Source: Bremia lactucae (Eukaryota; Oomycota; Peronosporomycetes; Peronosporales; Peronosporaceae). Taken from it: a stretch of DNA of 42,323 nt. The position numbers were made by a program, and so were the translations under genes. Position 1 is the stretch's first letter. Every line of letters starts with the position of its first letter. The stretch is from contig NC_090612.1 in the NCBI RefSeq assembly GCF_004359215.1, forward strand, positions 505,554-547,876. The letters run 5' to 3'. The notes under the pieces were generated by a model, which was not told the DNA's origin, searched no databases, and saw only the letters and a program-made list of their open reading frames with translations. Positions 21,096 to 31,058 of this stretch are shown one piece after another.

Positions 21096-22172
21096 CTAAT
21101 CTGCCGGCTCACTATCAGCCGAGTTACTACTAATGTTTGACAGCTTCTCATCTCCAAGCAACGGAGACTTAAGAACTTTTGCCTTTGAATTTGATTTGTC
21201 GTCACTGGAATCTTCATCGCTAGAGTCTTCGTCGCTGGAGACGTCATCGCTGGAGTCATTAACGCTGGAGCCTTCATCGATGGAGTCTTGATCACTTAAA
21301 TCGTTATCTTGTGGCTTTCCGATTCCATGGTCTTCATCTACACTGGTAGAATTTTTGCCACCAGCATTTACTTCACTGGGGGTATTCTTGTCTAACTGTT
21401 TTAAATTCTTTTTCAGGACGTCTGCACTAACGCTAGACTCGTTTTTCTTTGTATCGTTTGCTTGAGCAATAGAAGATTCCATTGCCGAACGAAAAGCCGC
21501 CGAGTTGAGCTCGTAATTTTCGTCCCCCTGCCAGGCCTTTTTTGAAGAAAATTCCGCTTCAGCAACTTTAGAGCCATCTGCCATCGTAGCTGACGCTATT
21601 GTAGCTGTCGCCGTTGTAGCAGGCGTCGCCGGCGTCGCCGGCGTCTGAGTACCAACCAGTAAATTAGCGCTCGTATCTTCTCTCATTTGGATGATATTAA
21701 AGGCTTCTGCTGCCTTATCGGCCTCATTTGACAAAGCGTTCGGTATTGCAGACCGAGCGGTAATTAACTGCTCATGATTCTCCACTTTTTCAAGTTTTTC
21801 TTGTACTTTATCCCAATCTTGTAGCCTATCTGTTGGCGGCTTTGAATTAGAGTACGTAATGCTAACATTGCCATCAATAGCCTGGTTGTCTCCAACCAAT
21901 TCACCACGAAATATTCTAGTTTGTTCGGCTGCACACTTGTAAGTCAGTGCTTGTGAACCACTGGTTTTGTTTTCTTTGCCGTTACCCGATTTATTTTGCA
22001 TCGGTTCTAATTCGACCTGCTTTTGATCGTCCATTTCATGATTCTTCATAGTCGTCAGATATCGTTGGTTATTTGTATGCTTCGTACTTGCCACCACTTG
22101 CTGAGTAGTTGTAACCTTGGTTAATAGCACTGCCAGCAAAGCGCTAGCAAGCACGGCGTAGCAGATTTTCAT
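21096..22172 (-). CDS. Secreted acidic Ser/Asp-rich protein, effector candidate with degenerate RxLR
   Basis: The 358-residue product begins with a clear signal peptide (MKICYAVLASALLAVLLTKV, cleavage around residues 20-30). Soon after come NQRYLTT (36-41), which could be a degenerate RxLR, and acidic residues in NHEMDD (44-49), in the place of a dEER motif. The middle is polar with a short Ala/Thr run. The C-terminus (about 280-325) is a run of Ser-Asp-Asp/Glu-rich repeats from 15-bp tandem units near 21200-21290. I see no enzymatic domain and no conserved WY fold. Oomycete RxLR effectors are secreted and enter host cells, but the motif here is too weak to assert that; a secreted surface or cell-wall protein is equally possible. 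A textbook core promoter lies about 20-35 nt upstream of the ATG. A second signal-peptide ORF lies 94 bp upstream on the same strand. Confidence 0.75.
   Translation of the reverse strand: MKICYAVLASALLAVLLTKVTTTQQVVASTKHTNNQRYLTTMKNHEMDDQKQVELEPMQNKSGNGKENKTSGSQALTYKCAAEQTRIFRGELVGDNQAIDGNVSITYSNSKPPTDRLQDWDKVQEKLEKVENHEQLITARSAIPNALSNEADKAAEAFNIIQMREDTSANLLVGTQTPATPATPATTATATIASATMADGSKVAEAEFSSKKAWQGDENYELNSAAFRSAMESSIAQANDTKKNESSVSADVLKKNLKQLDKNTPSEVNAGGKNSTSVDEDHGIGKPQDNDLSDQDSIDEGSSVNDSSDDVSSDEDSSDEDSSDDKSNSKAKVLKSPLLGDEKLSNISSNSADSEPAD
21200..21290. repeat. 15-bp tandem repeats encoding Ser/Asp runs
   Basis: On the plus strand, variants of ctggagtcttcatcg repeat about six times. On the minus strand they encode SSDEDS-like units at the C-terminal end of the secreted acidic protein. 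Such coding minisatellites commonly vary in copy number between strains. Confidence 0.75.
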
Positions 22173-22190
22173 TCTCGTACGCGGCTTGTC

Positions 22191-22210
22191 GCTAAATGCA
22201 AAATGAGTGA
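22191..22210 (-). promoter_or_regulatory. Oomycete Inr+FPR core promoter of the secreted acidic protein
   Basis: Read on the minus strand: TCACTCATTTTGCATTTAGC. It contains CTCATTTTGCATTT, a near-exact match to the oomycete consensus GCTCATTYYNCAWTTT, about 20-35 nt upstream of the ATG at 22172. It shows that this gene is transcribed on its own despite the 94-bp gap to the upstream ORF. Confidence 0.75.
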
Positions 22211-22266
22211 GTTAGAGTGGAACAGAAGAAGCTGTGGTCAAAAATGCAACAGTCAGGCTTTATCAT

Positions 22267-22500
22267 TTAATGAGGTGGCCACCATGCCAAGCGTTTTTTA
22301 GGAAAGACGCATTTTGTGTAAGGAACTGAATTATAACTAATAATCGACATTACGGGTTCAATAAAACCTACGTTCATAGACAGACGTGCAGCGTTAAGAT
22401 ATGAAGTGCCCCTCAACAAATTACCTGTGTGTTTCGACAGCTGCGGGAAAACTATAGCAATCATTAAAAAGAACGCCGCTGCTAGTCTCATGTCAAACAT
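22267..22500 (-). CDS. Small secreted peptide (77 aa), possible effector remnant
   Basis: The ORF begins MFDMRLAAAFFLMIAIVFPQ, a strong signal peptide with cleavage near residues 20-24. This is followed by SKHTGNLLRGTSYLNAAR. NLLRG is one residue away from a canonical RxLR at the expected distance, but no EER follows. The remaining 40 residues match nothing I know and the ORF ends in WWPPH. The length and lack of a C-terminal domain suggest a truncated or decayed effector gene, or a genuinely small secreted peptide. It precedes the secreted acidic protein gene in the same orientation. No matching core promoter was found upstream. Confidence 0.55.
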   Translation of the reverse strand: MFDMRLAAAFFLMIAIVFPQLSKHTGNLLRGTSYLNAARLSMNVGFIEPVMSIISYNSVPYTKCVFPKKRLAWWPPH

Positions 22501-23328
22501 GACAACTTGATTTCATAGGCGACAGGCAAAGGCACGTCGCCCTTTGCCAGAATCTGATTTGTATAGGTACGATTATATTAGTTCGTCTGGTTGTACAGCA
22601 AAGAGTAAACGAGCGACGTGACGATACCAAGGTCGATAGCGGCTGCGTCTGGACTCAATAAAAAACAAACTTAAATAATACTATTGTGGCTGAAAGGGTG
22701 CACAATAGTGCTTCCCTTTGAGACGATACCGTCGACATCAAATAAAATGCAGGATATGATTAAATGCTACTTTCCTGTATATGAAAACATTTGTGTTAAA
22801 AATTACAACGGGATTATAATTAGTTAGGGACGGCAATTTTTTACATCTGGTATGAAAAATCTGGCAGGGTAACAATCTCACATAAAGAGGCTTCAACAAG
22901 TGAAGAAAGCCATCTGATGATCCAGACTATGCGTAACTGCAAGTGCGAAGATTTCGTGAAATCCGGATTGATGAAGACTCACTTTTTTGCACCATTAAAC
23001 ACATAACCGTGAAAAGCCGGCGATAAAAAGCTTAATTTATTATTACGTTCTGCACCATCGCTTCCGTTTCCTTTCGTTTCTGTCAAGTAATTCGACTTCT
23101 TCGGATCGTAGAGCTCTTCCCTTTTTCTAACTTTATATATCGGCGCACTGGCCAATGTAGCATTGACGCTTCAACGTTTCTCCGTCAATACGTCTTTTCT
23201 CATGAAATGTCCTCATGTGTCTATTCGACGCTTGAAAATGATTGTAGTCGATTGCTTCAAATGGTCTACACTTTGGGCTGCTAGATTTTATTTGCTCACT
23301 TTTTGACCTTGAAAGACAGACTCGTTGA
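22501..23328. other. Intergenic
   Basis: Nothing is supported beyond AT-rich sequence. A minus-strand 66-codon frame at 23133-23333 shows no recognisable features and is left out. Confidence 0.4.
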
Positions 23329-23472
23329 ATCACGAGACGTGACCGCTACTTAATTCTTGCAACCGATGGCTTGTGGGACGTGGTGAGCAACCGGCAGGCG
23401 GCAAAGCTTGCCGTTCAATTTAAGGAACCACAGGCTGCTGCCGAGACTCGCACTTCAATGTCTAAGCACTAA
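23329..23472 (+). pseudogene. PP2C-type protein phosphatase fragment
   Basis: The frame reads ITRRDRYLILATDGLWDVV and continues SNRQAAKLAVQF to a stop 47 residues in. D-x-(Y/F)-L-I-L-A-(T/S)-D-G-L-W-D-V is the hallmark C-terminal metal-binding motif of PP2C Ser/Thr phosphatases (the Asp in TDG binds metal). A TGA at 23326 closes the frame on the 5' side, the rest of the roughly 250-residue domain is missing, and the reading ends soon after the motif. It is therefore a relic, or less likely one exon of a gene whose other exons I cannot find. Confidence 0.8.
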
Positions 23473-24303
23473 TAATATTATAGTCTTTTCACATTTAAAT
23501 ATCTGACATTGTCGTTTCTCTGCCAGTTTCTATGCGCGCAAGCGTTGCCTCTGCGGTTTGTCTGGCTAGCTGCGCCACCAGCAGTGCAGCGATAACGACA
23601 AGACATTTAGGCTGACGCAATTTAAATGAAGTCATGTCGCATTCAGGCGCTGATAACAAAATAGGTATCATATTCTGGATTCCTTTGTGTTCTTGCCTAG
23701 ATTAGGTCATCATTGCGTAAAACTAGTGGATGGGTACAACCGCTCATTGTCGGAATTTTTTTAACTCAAAAGAACTACATCTACATATTTGTTTTTACAA
23801 AGCTATAACAAAGTGACGAATCGATAAAGAAGTATCGCATAAAACAGTCCTAAAGGTCAACTTTATATCGTGGGACTCATGCTAGCATAAATCATCGACA
23901 CTATGCGTAATTCAAGAGCTGTCACATACTCCAACTTTTCGTAACTTTTAATATTATTATGCGATGCCTGTGGCACTATTTCGAGCAAAGATTTTGTGTA
24001 TATACGTGCATGCTAAGATATGAACCGAGCAGGCGCTATTGAGCAATTATGACCTGTTTAAGCAATGTAAAATCTATGCAACGCCAAATGGCTCTGCAGT
24101 AATGATGAGGAATTTTTAAATTTGCAAGAATAGTGCTAAGATATGCACCACTTGAGAAGCATCATTTGTGTTGGTCTTGCACCGATAAATATTGAAGATA
24201 ACGTGTTTTTAACGAAACTAGCTCAAGTGGTTAAGACGTGGAAAAAAGGCGTTCTTAAAACTCCCTCAATGGAAATGTTGATATCGGTAACTGGTGTTTG
24301 AGG
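23473..24303. other. Intergenic
   Basis: AT-rich, without ORFs I can support. A tRNA A-box-like string near 24222 is discussed among the rejected items. Confidence 0.4.
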
Positions 24304-24390
24304 TTCACTGTAACGGGGTGTATCGTTACATGAAATTAACACTTAAAGGTTGTTAATTAATATATTATCTAAAAGGTAGATAATATTTGG

Positions 24391-24490
24391 NNNNNNNNNN
24401 NNNNNNNNNNNNNNNNNNNNNNNNNNNNNNNNNNNNNNNNNNNNNNNNNNNNNNNNNNNNNNNNNNNNNNNNNNNNNNNNNNNNNNNNNN
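24391..24490. other. Assembly gap (100 N)
   Basis: Exactly 100 Ns, the conventional length for a gap of unknown size. From the flanks it should contain the internal region of an LTR element, i.e. several kilobases. Confidence 0.9.
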
Positions 24491-24501
24491 GGGAGGGGTG
24501 A

Positions 24502-24954
24502 TGTAACGGGGTGTATCGTTACATGAAATTAACACTTAAAGGTTGTTAATTAATATGTTTTCTAAAAGGTAGATAATATTTGGAGGATATTACTTTATAT
24601 AGTAATATCCTGATTTTTTATCTATAAATAGGTATAGGCCATTATACCTATTTATTCCGCAGACTAATCAGCTGTAGAAGTAATCAAAGAGAGTCACAAG
24701 ATAAGATAGAGATAAGAATTCATTTACATGTTTAGTATTAGGTTATAGTTAAGTCAGCATTTACAAAGATAGATTAAGAGACACTTAACTATATAAATAC
24801 AGTTTTCATTTTACCCTCTTAAGTTAACTTGTCTTAAGGGAAGTCTTCCTCTGCACGTACAGTGTACGTCACCTAACGAAAGGCACCACTCACAACTAAA
24901 GCAGTGTGAAGTGGACTTGTACTGAAACAGTACAAGTCGTAGTGCCCCGTTACT
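24502..24954 (+). repeat. Complete family A LTR (453 bp) with serial hairpins
   Basis: Starts TGTAACGGGG and ends CCCCGTTACT (the last base changed from A), i.e. 10-bp inverted termini. Four perfect stem-loops can be read: 24502-24523 (7-bp arms), 24585-24610 (10-bp arms), 24626-24653 (11-bp arms) and 24914-24938 (11-bp arms, AAA loop). A weaker one, around tctaaaaggtaga, lies between the first two. Confidence 0.9.
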
Positions 24955-24959
24955 TTCAC

Positions 24960-25273
24960 CAGGGCTTCGCTCCCCCGAAGTCACGTCCCCTCATCTTTTA
25001 TATTTCTTCTTGAGATTATCATTTGTAACAACTGGTTTTACTTAGCGTAATTACCAACTGACATGGACCAATTAATGAGCGTTAAATAGTGAGTGGCTCA
25101 AAGTAATGCTAACCAGATTTAACTCAATATAACTCACTTCGGATTCTGTCCTCTAATCAACAATTTGCCTCATTTAATCTGCTTTGTGAAGTCACCAGTA
25201 GCTTTTCTCCAATCTGCAAAATAAATTCTTTTTCATTAATTTTCGCGTGCCTAGCTAATCGCGGTAAAGCCTC
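24960..25273. other. Spacer between family A element and family B LTR
   Basis: No coding potential or repeat match was found within the window. Confidence 0.4.
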
Positions 25274-26066
25274 TGTAACGGGGTGTATCGTTACATGAAA
25301 TTAACACTCAAAGGTTATAAATAAATATATTATTTAAAAGGCAGATAATATTTGGAGAATTATGACTTAACATGGTAACATTCTAAAAGTGTATCCTTTA
25401 GTAGATGTAAACCATTGTATCTACTTTCTCCACGGTCCAGTCAGCGCTGGACGCGCGCAAAGAGAGAGACAGATACAACTTTTTTACAGGTTGTATTAGT
25501 TTATAATTAAGTTAGTATTATATAGATAGAATGTAGGCGGGCACGTCGTAATGCGGCCACGCTCTACATAGCCACACACCCTATCACAGCGAGAAAGCGG
25601 TTAGACCAGCTTCTCTTGCGTGCAGTGAGGTAGTTGTGCTGAGTGAGTAAGCGACCTCACCCAACGCACTAAGTACTTTAGTTTAGTGTCGTCACGGGAG
25701 CGGTAATCCGGCTCCTCGTGCGCACTTACAAAGTAAATAGTAGTTTTTAGACTTATTTATAATTAATCGCATTAAATATAAATACCTATTTATACCAATC
25801 AAAATATCATCTCTATGGATAACACTTAATATGTATTGCGAGCGTATCTTTCTGAATACCTCGCGTAACGGATGACGCTAGCCGTCATCCCTACTAATGT
25901 GAATGCACCTATTCTTGTGTGTCACATACACAAGAATTGGTCACAAATGTGGACTACACCCGAGTGCTGGGTCTAATTACTTTATTTAAGTAATTGACCA
26001 CCCGCTTATGTACACTTGGTGTACTTAACGGGAATTACGTATATTGGGCAACTTTAGCTCGTTACG
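25274..26066 (+). repeat. Family B gypsy LTR, plus orientation
   Basis: It starts TGTAACGGGGTGTATCGTTA like family A and stays similar for about 100 bp (acactcaaaggtt, cagataatatttgg), then diverges. From about 25540 to 26066 it matches the reverse complement of 33684-34225 (for example gtcgtcacgg...gcggtaatccggct, gtgaatgcacctat, cacacccgagtg). The right edge is taken at gttacg, opposite gttaca in the other copy. It is about 790 bp long and ends slightly mutated. Confidence 0.75.
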
Positions 26067-27797
26067 CCATTCCCCCCTTTACGAACGAATTTACATTTTG
26101 CAAATTCGTCAAAGAGGAGCGACGAACAGCGATCTGCTTTACATGCCATTTCAATTATCTCAGTCACTCTAGCGACCTTTGTTCACAGACACGGCACCAA
26201 AGATTTGTGAAAAGGTTATCGCTCAACAGATTAAAAGGAAAAGTGGCCTAAGGAAAATTAAAATCGCGATTAACCATCTTAAAAAAGGCAAAGCTGTTGG
26301 GTCGTCTGCAAAGACACCCACTCAACCAAGCACGAAGCACATGCGCCGTGTTGACACGCCGTCGACGCTCAGGGCCACAGTTACAACGCCGACAGCTAGT
26401 GCTTCTGTCGCGTTAACTGGACTGAATGATTCATCCCACTTTCACAGTGAGGATGTAATCCGTCGCTCATTGTTGACTACAATGAGTTGACACCGCTGCC
26501 ATCACCTCATAGTAGTGATGAGGACAGCGAGCTAATGAGGAAGGATGATGGCGCTTTATTGCCCATCCAAACTTCACTCATTGCTTCAACATGAAGACAA
26601 CAAAATTTTCTAATACTGTCTTGTCGTCTGCGCTGGCTAACACAGCGACCCCTAATGAGAGCACTGTCCATAAAGGCGCAGCTGCTTACCGGCTCCCTAC
26701 ATTTAACGGACAGTATCCGTTGGGTAAAACCACAACATCTTATGCTCAGACCATTATTCATAATGGTTCTGACATAGAGGAGCCTGAATGTACGGCTTCG
26801 CCGATGACACGTGCTCAGTCGGTGTCACAAGCCAGTCGTTTCGAGTCATTTCGAACGTGGCTATGTGACGGATGACATATCAGTTATACCCCTCCATCTC
26901 AATGGCCTAGTATCAACAGGCCAAAAGCGTCGCTCCTAGAGCGCGCTATTCTAGACGCTCATAATTACTATGGCGCCATCAAATCAGGGAAGGCTCAGGA
27001 GAAATCGCTTGGGCTTATATTCCCGGTCGTGTTGCGTTCGAGTGAAACGCCCAACCAATACGAGGCGGAATTCTTGTGCCGCTTTCGATCGCATTACGAT
27101 GTGGTGAAACAGCGGTCGCAGCGAATTAATTTCGCCCGCTTGCGTGTGAAAGAAATCATGGGCGGTACTGTACCCCCTGTTTCTTCTCACCATGCTACTC
27201 CTGCTAGTCCATTTTAAACTGACGGAGAGGCCTCAGCTGGTGCTCCTTTTCGTAGGCAGTCACCAAGCCGGGCACGTCAATACGTAGGGTATCGATCGGT
27301 TTCCAAGAGTCAAAACTTTAAGGGTTTCCCTCCTCTGGACGAAGATCTGAAACTTTTGCCTCACGGAGCGGCGGGAAAGCAACATTCCAACAAGGAAGCG
27401 TTAATTCCACGAGCATTCATCAGTGCAGGCGGCGCCCGATAGGAGTGGCGATCTCGCCTACCTACTCGCAGCTGCCTTTCCCGCGTTCGTTCAGTCGCAG
27501 GCGTTAAGCGCTGCTGAACGACGCGAGGGGATCTCGAGGGTCAAGTTTGCGACTGACCTCGGATCTTCAGGATGTCCGTGCGTAGGATCGTCAGGGTTGA
27601 TACTTCGGCTTGACATCTTGGGGAAGTTAATGCTGAGGGAACGGCATTGCGCGCGTAGTATCCCTCGCTCTCCGAATCCTTATCGTGAGTTTTTCACCTT
27701 CCCCGTATCCCTTACCCGATCGACACTCGACTCACAGTCGGCGTTAGACGGATGGGGTTATGTGATATTTTATGGACAAAATCGACGTTGACAAATC
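26067..27797 (+). pseudogene. Decayed internal region of the family B element (inferred)
   Basis: Open pieces follow the LTR in plus orientation: a Thr/Ser-rich part near 26320-26490, MKTTKFSNTVLSS...AAAYRLPTFNGQYPLG near 26591-26740, then ILDAHNYYGAIKSGKAQEKSLG near 26950-27010 and EAEFLCRFRSHYDVVKQRSQRINF near 27060-27135. Arg/Ser-rich sequence with FKGFPPLDEDLKLLPHGAAG follows near 27320-27380. The arrangement suggests a gag-like polyprotein, but I do not recognise a domain. Stops at 27217 and beyond show decay. Assignment to family B rests on position behind the LTR only. Confidence 0.45.
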
Positions 27798-28128
27798 TTA
27801 TATTGTATTTACATACCGTTTTAGACGACCCACGTAAAATATGTGGCGCGTCATCATATACGAGATGCGTCTTCATATAAGGGGAAAGGGTGAGCCTATA
27901 ATCAAAGTCTCCAACCACCGTAACGGCCCAATGAAACGCGGCAATACCTTCGAAGTGCCTCCAGGTAGTACAGAAAATTGCCTTTTTAGGAAGGGTAGCA
28001 GTGCTTAATAGTACTCTTTTCTCACATTTTAAAGCGTTCATGTTTTTTGTGCCCATGTTGGCCCGCATATTGTTTTGCATGTCCTGTAAGCTTGCCATCG
28101 CGTCACGGGCTTTTCGTGTGATGGACAA
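27798..28128 (-). pseudogene. Gypsy integrase C-terminal region
   Basis: KCEKRVLLSTATLPKKAIF, AVTVVGDFDYRLTLSPYMKTH and, in a second frame, FYVGRLKRYVNT before a stop match the end of oomycete gypsy pol polyproteins, where a VLLST...LP...F..V...YRL.LP..M.THP.FYVGRLK pattern is usual. A frameshift separates MKTH from FYVGRLK. It could belong to family A or to the B element it was inserted beside. Confidence 0.75.
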
Positions 28129-28639
28129 TCGATCATTGCAAAGCGCTGAGCATCGCTCACACTTTTAGCATCAAACTCGCCAATGACACCGCAGAGAGGT
28201 CAGTCATTGGACGTAGTTGTCAATAACGAAACATCGTTACTGTTTAGGAGCGTTTGGCATTTCTTGCCGTGACTCCATACTGACCACTGCTAAACCGGCA
28301 GGGTCACATAGGACAAGCTTCCATCGTTGACATGATAATCTCAGGGGTCATCGTCATATTGACGAAACTGTGTCCCTCTTTCGCACTGAGCGTAGTGAGG
28401 GGCCCTCCTTCACTAAGACTCGGGCTGCGCACAAACAAGACTGGCGTTTGAGGATGGCGCAGTCCGTTTATATCAAACGGCGTCTCACATGTACTAACGT
28501 GGACGCCTGTTTGGGAACAGAAGATGAAAGGTCAAATCCTTTTTACAATACTAAAGAGAAAAGAAGATATAGAGTAACAGGTAACTTATCAGGTTCATAA
28601 CCTGAAGACGCTGCTATCTAAGCGAACTCCACGAAGTGC
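28129..28639. other. Degenerate stretch between integrase core and tail
   Basis: Presumably pol-derived on the minus strand, but I cannot align it to a domain. Plus-strand ORFs here show no family features. Confidence 0.35.
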
Positions 28640-29342
28640 AATTGTTTGCTCCATTCCTTGGGAGTCTTTACCGTGCGCAATACATCCGCCACGACGTATT
28701 GGCTCGTTTCGTTTGGCCATCGGTCAGAGGGTGATCGGCTGCTGACATATAGAACTTGCTACCCAGCAGCCCAAGCACATGTTACCCAAACCCGACGAAA
28801 AAGGTGGATCCCGATCCGATATTATTGATTCGAGCATCCCATGTAATCGGTACACATGATCCAGGAACAATCCTTGCCTGTGATCGTGGTACTACATGGT
28901 GCTAAATGCATCAATTTGCTCAGTCCGTCTGCAAAGACGACTAGCCCCGTCTGACCCTTGTGGTCAGGCGGCATGCCAAACATGAAGTAAAGACTTACCG
29001 GCTTAGAACAATCCGTTGAATTCAGTTGCGGCTTAAATGGCGCACTGCTGGACGGTGCAGGCTTAACGCGCTGATACTGTTCGCAAGAGCGAATATAGTT
29101 GGCCACTAAAGTTCCTCTGACACTCGTGAGAATGCTTCTTCATGGCCCAGATGCCCACTGGATGGTGCATCTTGGAGCTCGTGAAGGATCATTTGCTTGA
29201 GACCTGTGTCATGAGGCACATAAATTCTTAAGGGATCACAAGGTGACAGCTGATTCCATAGGCCATCGCTGTAGCTAAAGCGATTTAGCTTAGCTTTCAG
29301 CTGCGACGGAAGTGTTCCTTTTCGTTCACCGAAGTTATCCAA
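28640..29342 (-). pseudogene. Gypsy integrase (zinc-binding and catalytic core), mutated
   Basis: The zinc-binding part (29106-29342) has ILHELQDAPSSGHLGHEEAF; the core begins CEQYQRVKPAPSSSAPF (the second Cys of the CxxC is now Tyr) and FGMPPDHKGQTGLVVFADGLSKL near 28900-29010. Further on SAADHPLTDGQTKRAN near 28700-28745 is the conserved [S/T]xxHPQTDGQTERxN segment with the catalytic Glu changed to Lys (codon at about 28707-28709). Frameshifts separate the pieces. Confidence 0.85.
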
Positions 29343-29830
29343 CAGCAGGCGACACCGTTCGTCCTGACTGTAGATCTACTTTCTTTCGGAGGCCAATGAG
29401 CTCGTCACGTGGCAGGCTTTCACAGCTGCCAACGTTGACGACTCAACTTATGCCTTAGCACGAGACACACTATCCTGATGTCTTGCCTCGAAGTCTGGTC
29501 TGCTCGATAAGGCGTCAGCCAAGACATTCGACTTACCCGGTTTGTATTCAACTCTATAGTTTAATTCAGAGAATAATGTAAGCCATCTGGCCATTCAAGG
29601 CGAGAGGTGCGGTGAGTTTATTGCGGTCCGCAGTGATGCGTGGTTGTGTTAAGTGGTAAATTCTGCATTCTCGATTTGTCGCTCTAATGCTGCTCGCGTT
29701 GGGTTACCGGAGCGGGTATAATCGTAGCCACTAAAAGTGGTCCGAGAAGGTTGCGCGGTGAGAATAAACAGAACCTACCCCAATTAGCTCGGTGCTCAAT
29801 GGCACGGGGCGATAGTACAAGCCTGGCTTG
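29343..29830 (-). pseudogene. RNase H / connection region remnant
   Basis: By position between RT and integrase this should be the RNase H domain. Fragments such as VEYKPGKSNVLADALS-like 'YKPGKSNVLADALSS' (minus strand near 29500-29560) support it. The reading is otherwise broken. Confidence 0.5.
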
Positions 29831-30649
29831 CTAGTCGCTCAAGCGACTGTGTCCGTACAAACTACAAATGGTTCGGTGCCCAATAGATGCACGCGAGACT
29901 ATACAAGAGCAAAGCAGCCCATCACAAGTATCTCGGAGACCCCTATGACGCACTTTTTCAAAATAACGTACAATTATGCGTCCTCTAGCGTCTAAATGAC
30001 GCTTGTGCGACTCTATTTCGATCAGCCCGTCCTCGGCCCTACTATCCACGAATACATCGTCAAAGTAATGGGGCACGTAGACACGGTGCTGACGCATCAC
30101 GTGGGCCACCACTCGGTTGAATGTCGCTGGCGCGTATTCCAAACCTTGGGGCATCACAAGTCACTCCTAAAGCATACCGCTTGGGGTGCTGACTGCTTTT
30201 GGCTACATCGGGTCTTCTCATGAGTTCCTGATAGTAGCCCTGTTTTGAATCTATCGCGGAAAAGATAGTTGACTTTCCTATGGAGTTCAACAGAATCTCT
30301 TCCCGCGGGATTGGCGTCTGCGCCGTGTGGTCGCCGTGTTCAGCTTGTTGTAAGCATGAATTACACGCCATCCACCTGTGGCTCTACGCACACAAAAGGT
30401 CGGGCTGCAGTGAGGCGACTTACTCTCACGTACATGTCCCGCCTTGGCTCGCTTGTCGAAGAACTCATCGATATAATCGACTTGTTCTATCAGCAACGGC
30501 CATTGCCAGGTCTCACAATACTTGGTGCAAGGTTCGAGATCAATCTCGTGCCCGATGCCCCAATCTTCTGGTAGTAGGCGGTTCGGCACTTCTTTTGGGA
30601 ACATATGGCGATGTATCAATGGAACTTTGAAGAATAGGCTGTCTCTCAA
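29831..30649 (-). pseudogene. Gypsy reverse transcriptase, frameshifted
   Basis: In order on the minus strand: IGHEIDLEPCTKYCETWQWPL, AKAGHVRESKSPHCSPTFCV, ATGGWRVIHAYNKLN (RT block 1-2, 30287-30649), then AQTPIPREEILLNSIGKSTI and FSAIDSKQGYYQ (30260-30330, the first catalytic Asp in the AID segment). MPQGLEYAPATFNRVV and YFDDVFV (29831-30157, the YxDD box) follow. The pieces lie in two frames, so no single protein is made. The segment is homologous to the RT start at 41971-42323. Confidence 0.9.
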
Positions 30650-31058
30650 GGCATCCTACCTTGAGCAGCGAGCCGTTTCTTTTTGTCCGTTTCTAGGACG
30701 CTCTCATCCATTGTGGACGACGAGCAACAGTCCACCAAGATCTCTTCCAAACTGGTGTGACTATTTCGTGGATCTTTCCTTCGTTTTATTTTGCAAGGAG
30801 CATATCTCAGGACATCTCCGGGAGTTTTACTATCTCCTCGGCAGATTTAAAGACTTGCCGAAGCACCTCAACTGAGGATACCTCCACCGTTTTGTATTCG
30901 ACGGACCCGATAAGGCTCTGTGCCGGTTCTGGCGACGCTTGACTTCTTGTCAGTTCGTATCTGCTGCCACAAGTTCTCAGCTCTGTGCAGGACCATTGAG
31001 CGCATGACTACTTGTCATCGACCTTTAAACTACCCCAGTCTCCAGAGCCGGGATCGAA

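Larger units (their letters stand above)
24304..24959 (+). mobile_element. Family A gypsy LTR element with intact ends, interior hidden in a gap
   Basis: The order is: target-site duplication ttcac (24304-24308), start of a 5' LTR (24309-24390), 100 Ns, a purine tract gggaggggtga (24491-24501), a complete LTR (24502-24954) and ttcac again (24955-24959). The purine tract directly before the second LTR is the expected polypurine tract that primes plus-strand synthesis, so the second LTR is the 3' LTR. The matching 5-bp repeats show one insertion event. The gap therefore stands for most of the 5' LTR and the whole internal region. Confidence 0.85.

Noticed and set aside
23133..23333. 66-codon minus-strand ORF
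   Set aside because: No signal peptide, domain or promoter, and it overlaps the PP2C relic.
24222..24308. tRNA-like A box (tagctcaagtggttaagacg) followed by ggttcac before the LTR
   Set aside because: No acceptor stem or anticodon arm can be folded, and the B-box-like string runs into the LTR start. Treated as chance.
27423..27791. 122-codon plus-strand ORF with Ala-rich start
   Set aside because: No ATG at a sensible place. The neighbouring frame carries the continuation of the preceding Arg/Ser-rich reading, so it is likely a shadow in a decayed element.
29996..30630. Several plus-strand ORFs of about 100 codons
   Set aside because: They are antisense to the clearly recognisable gypsy RT.
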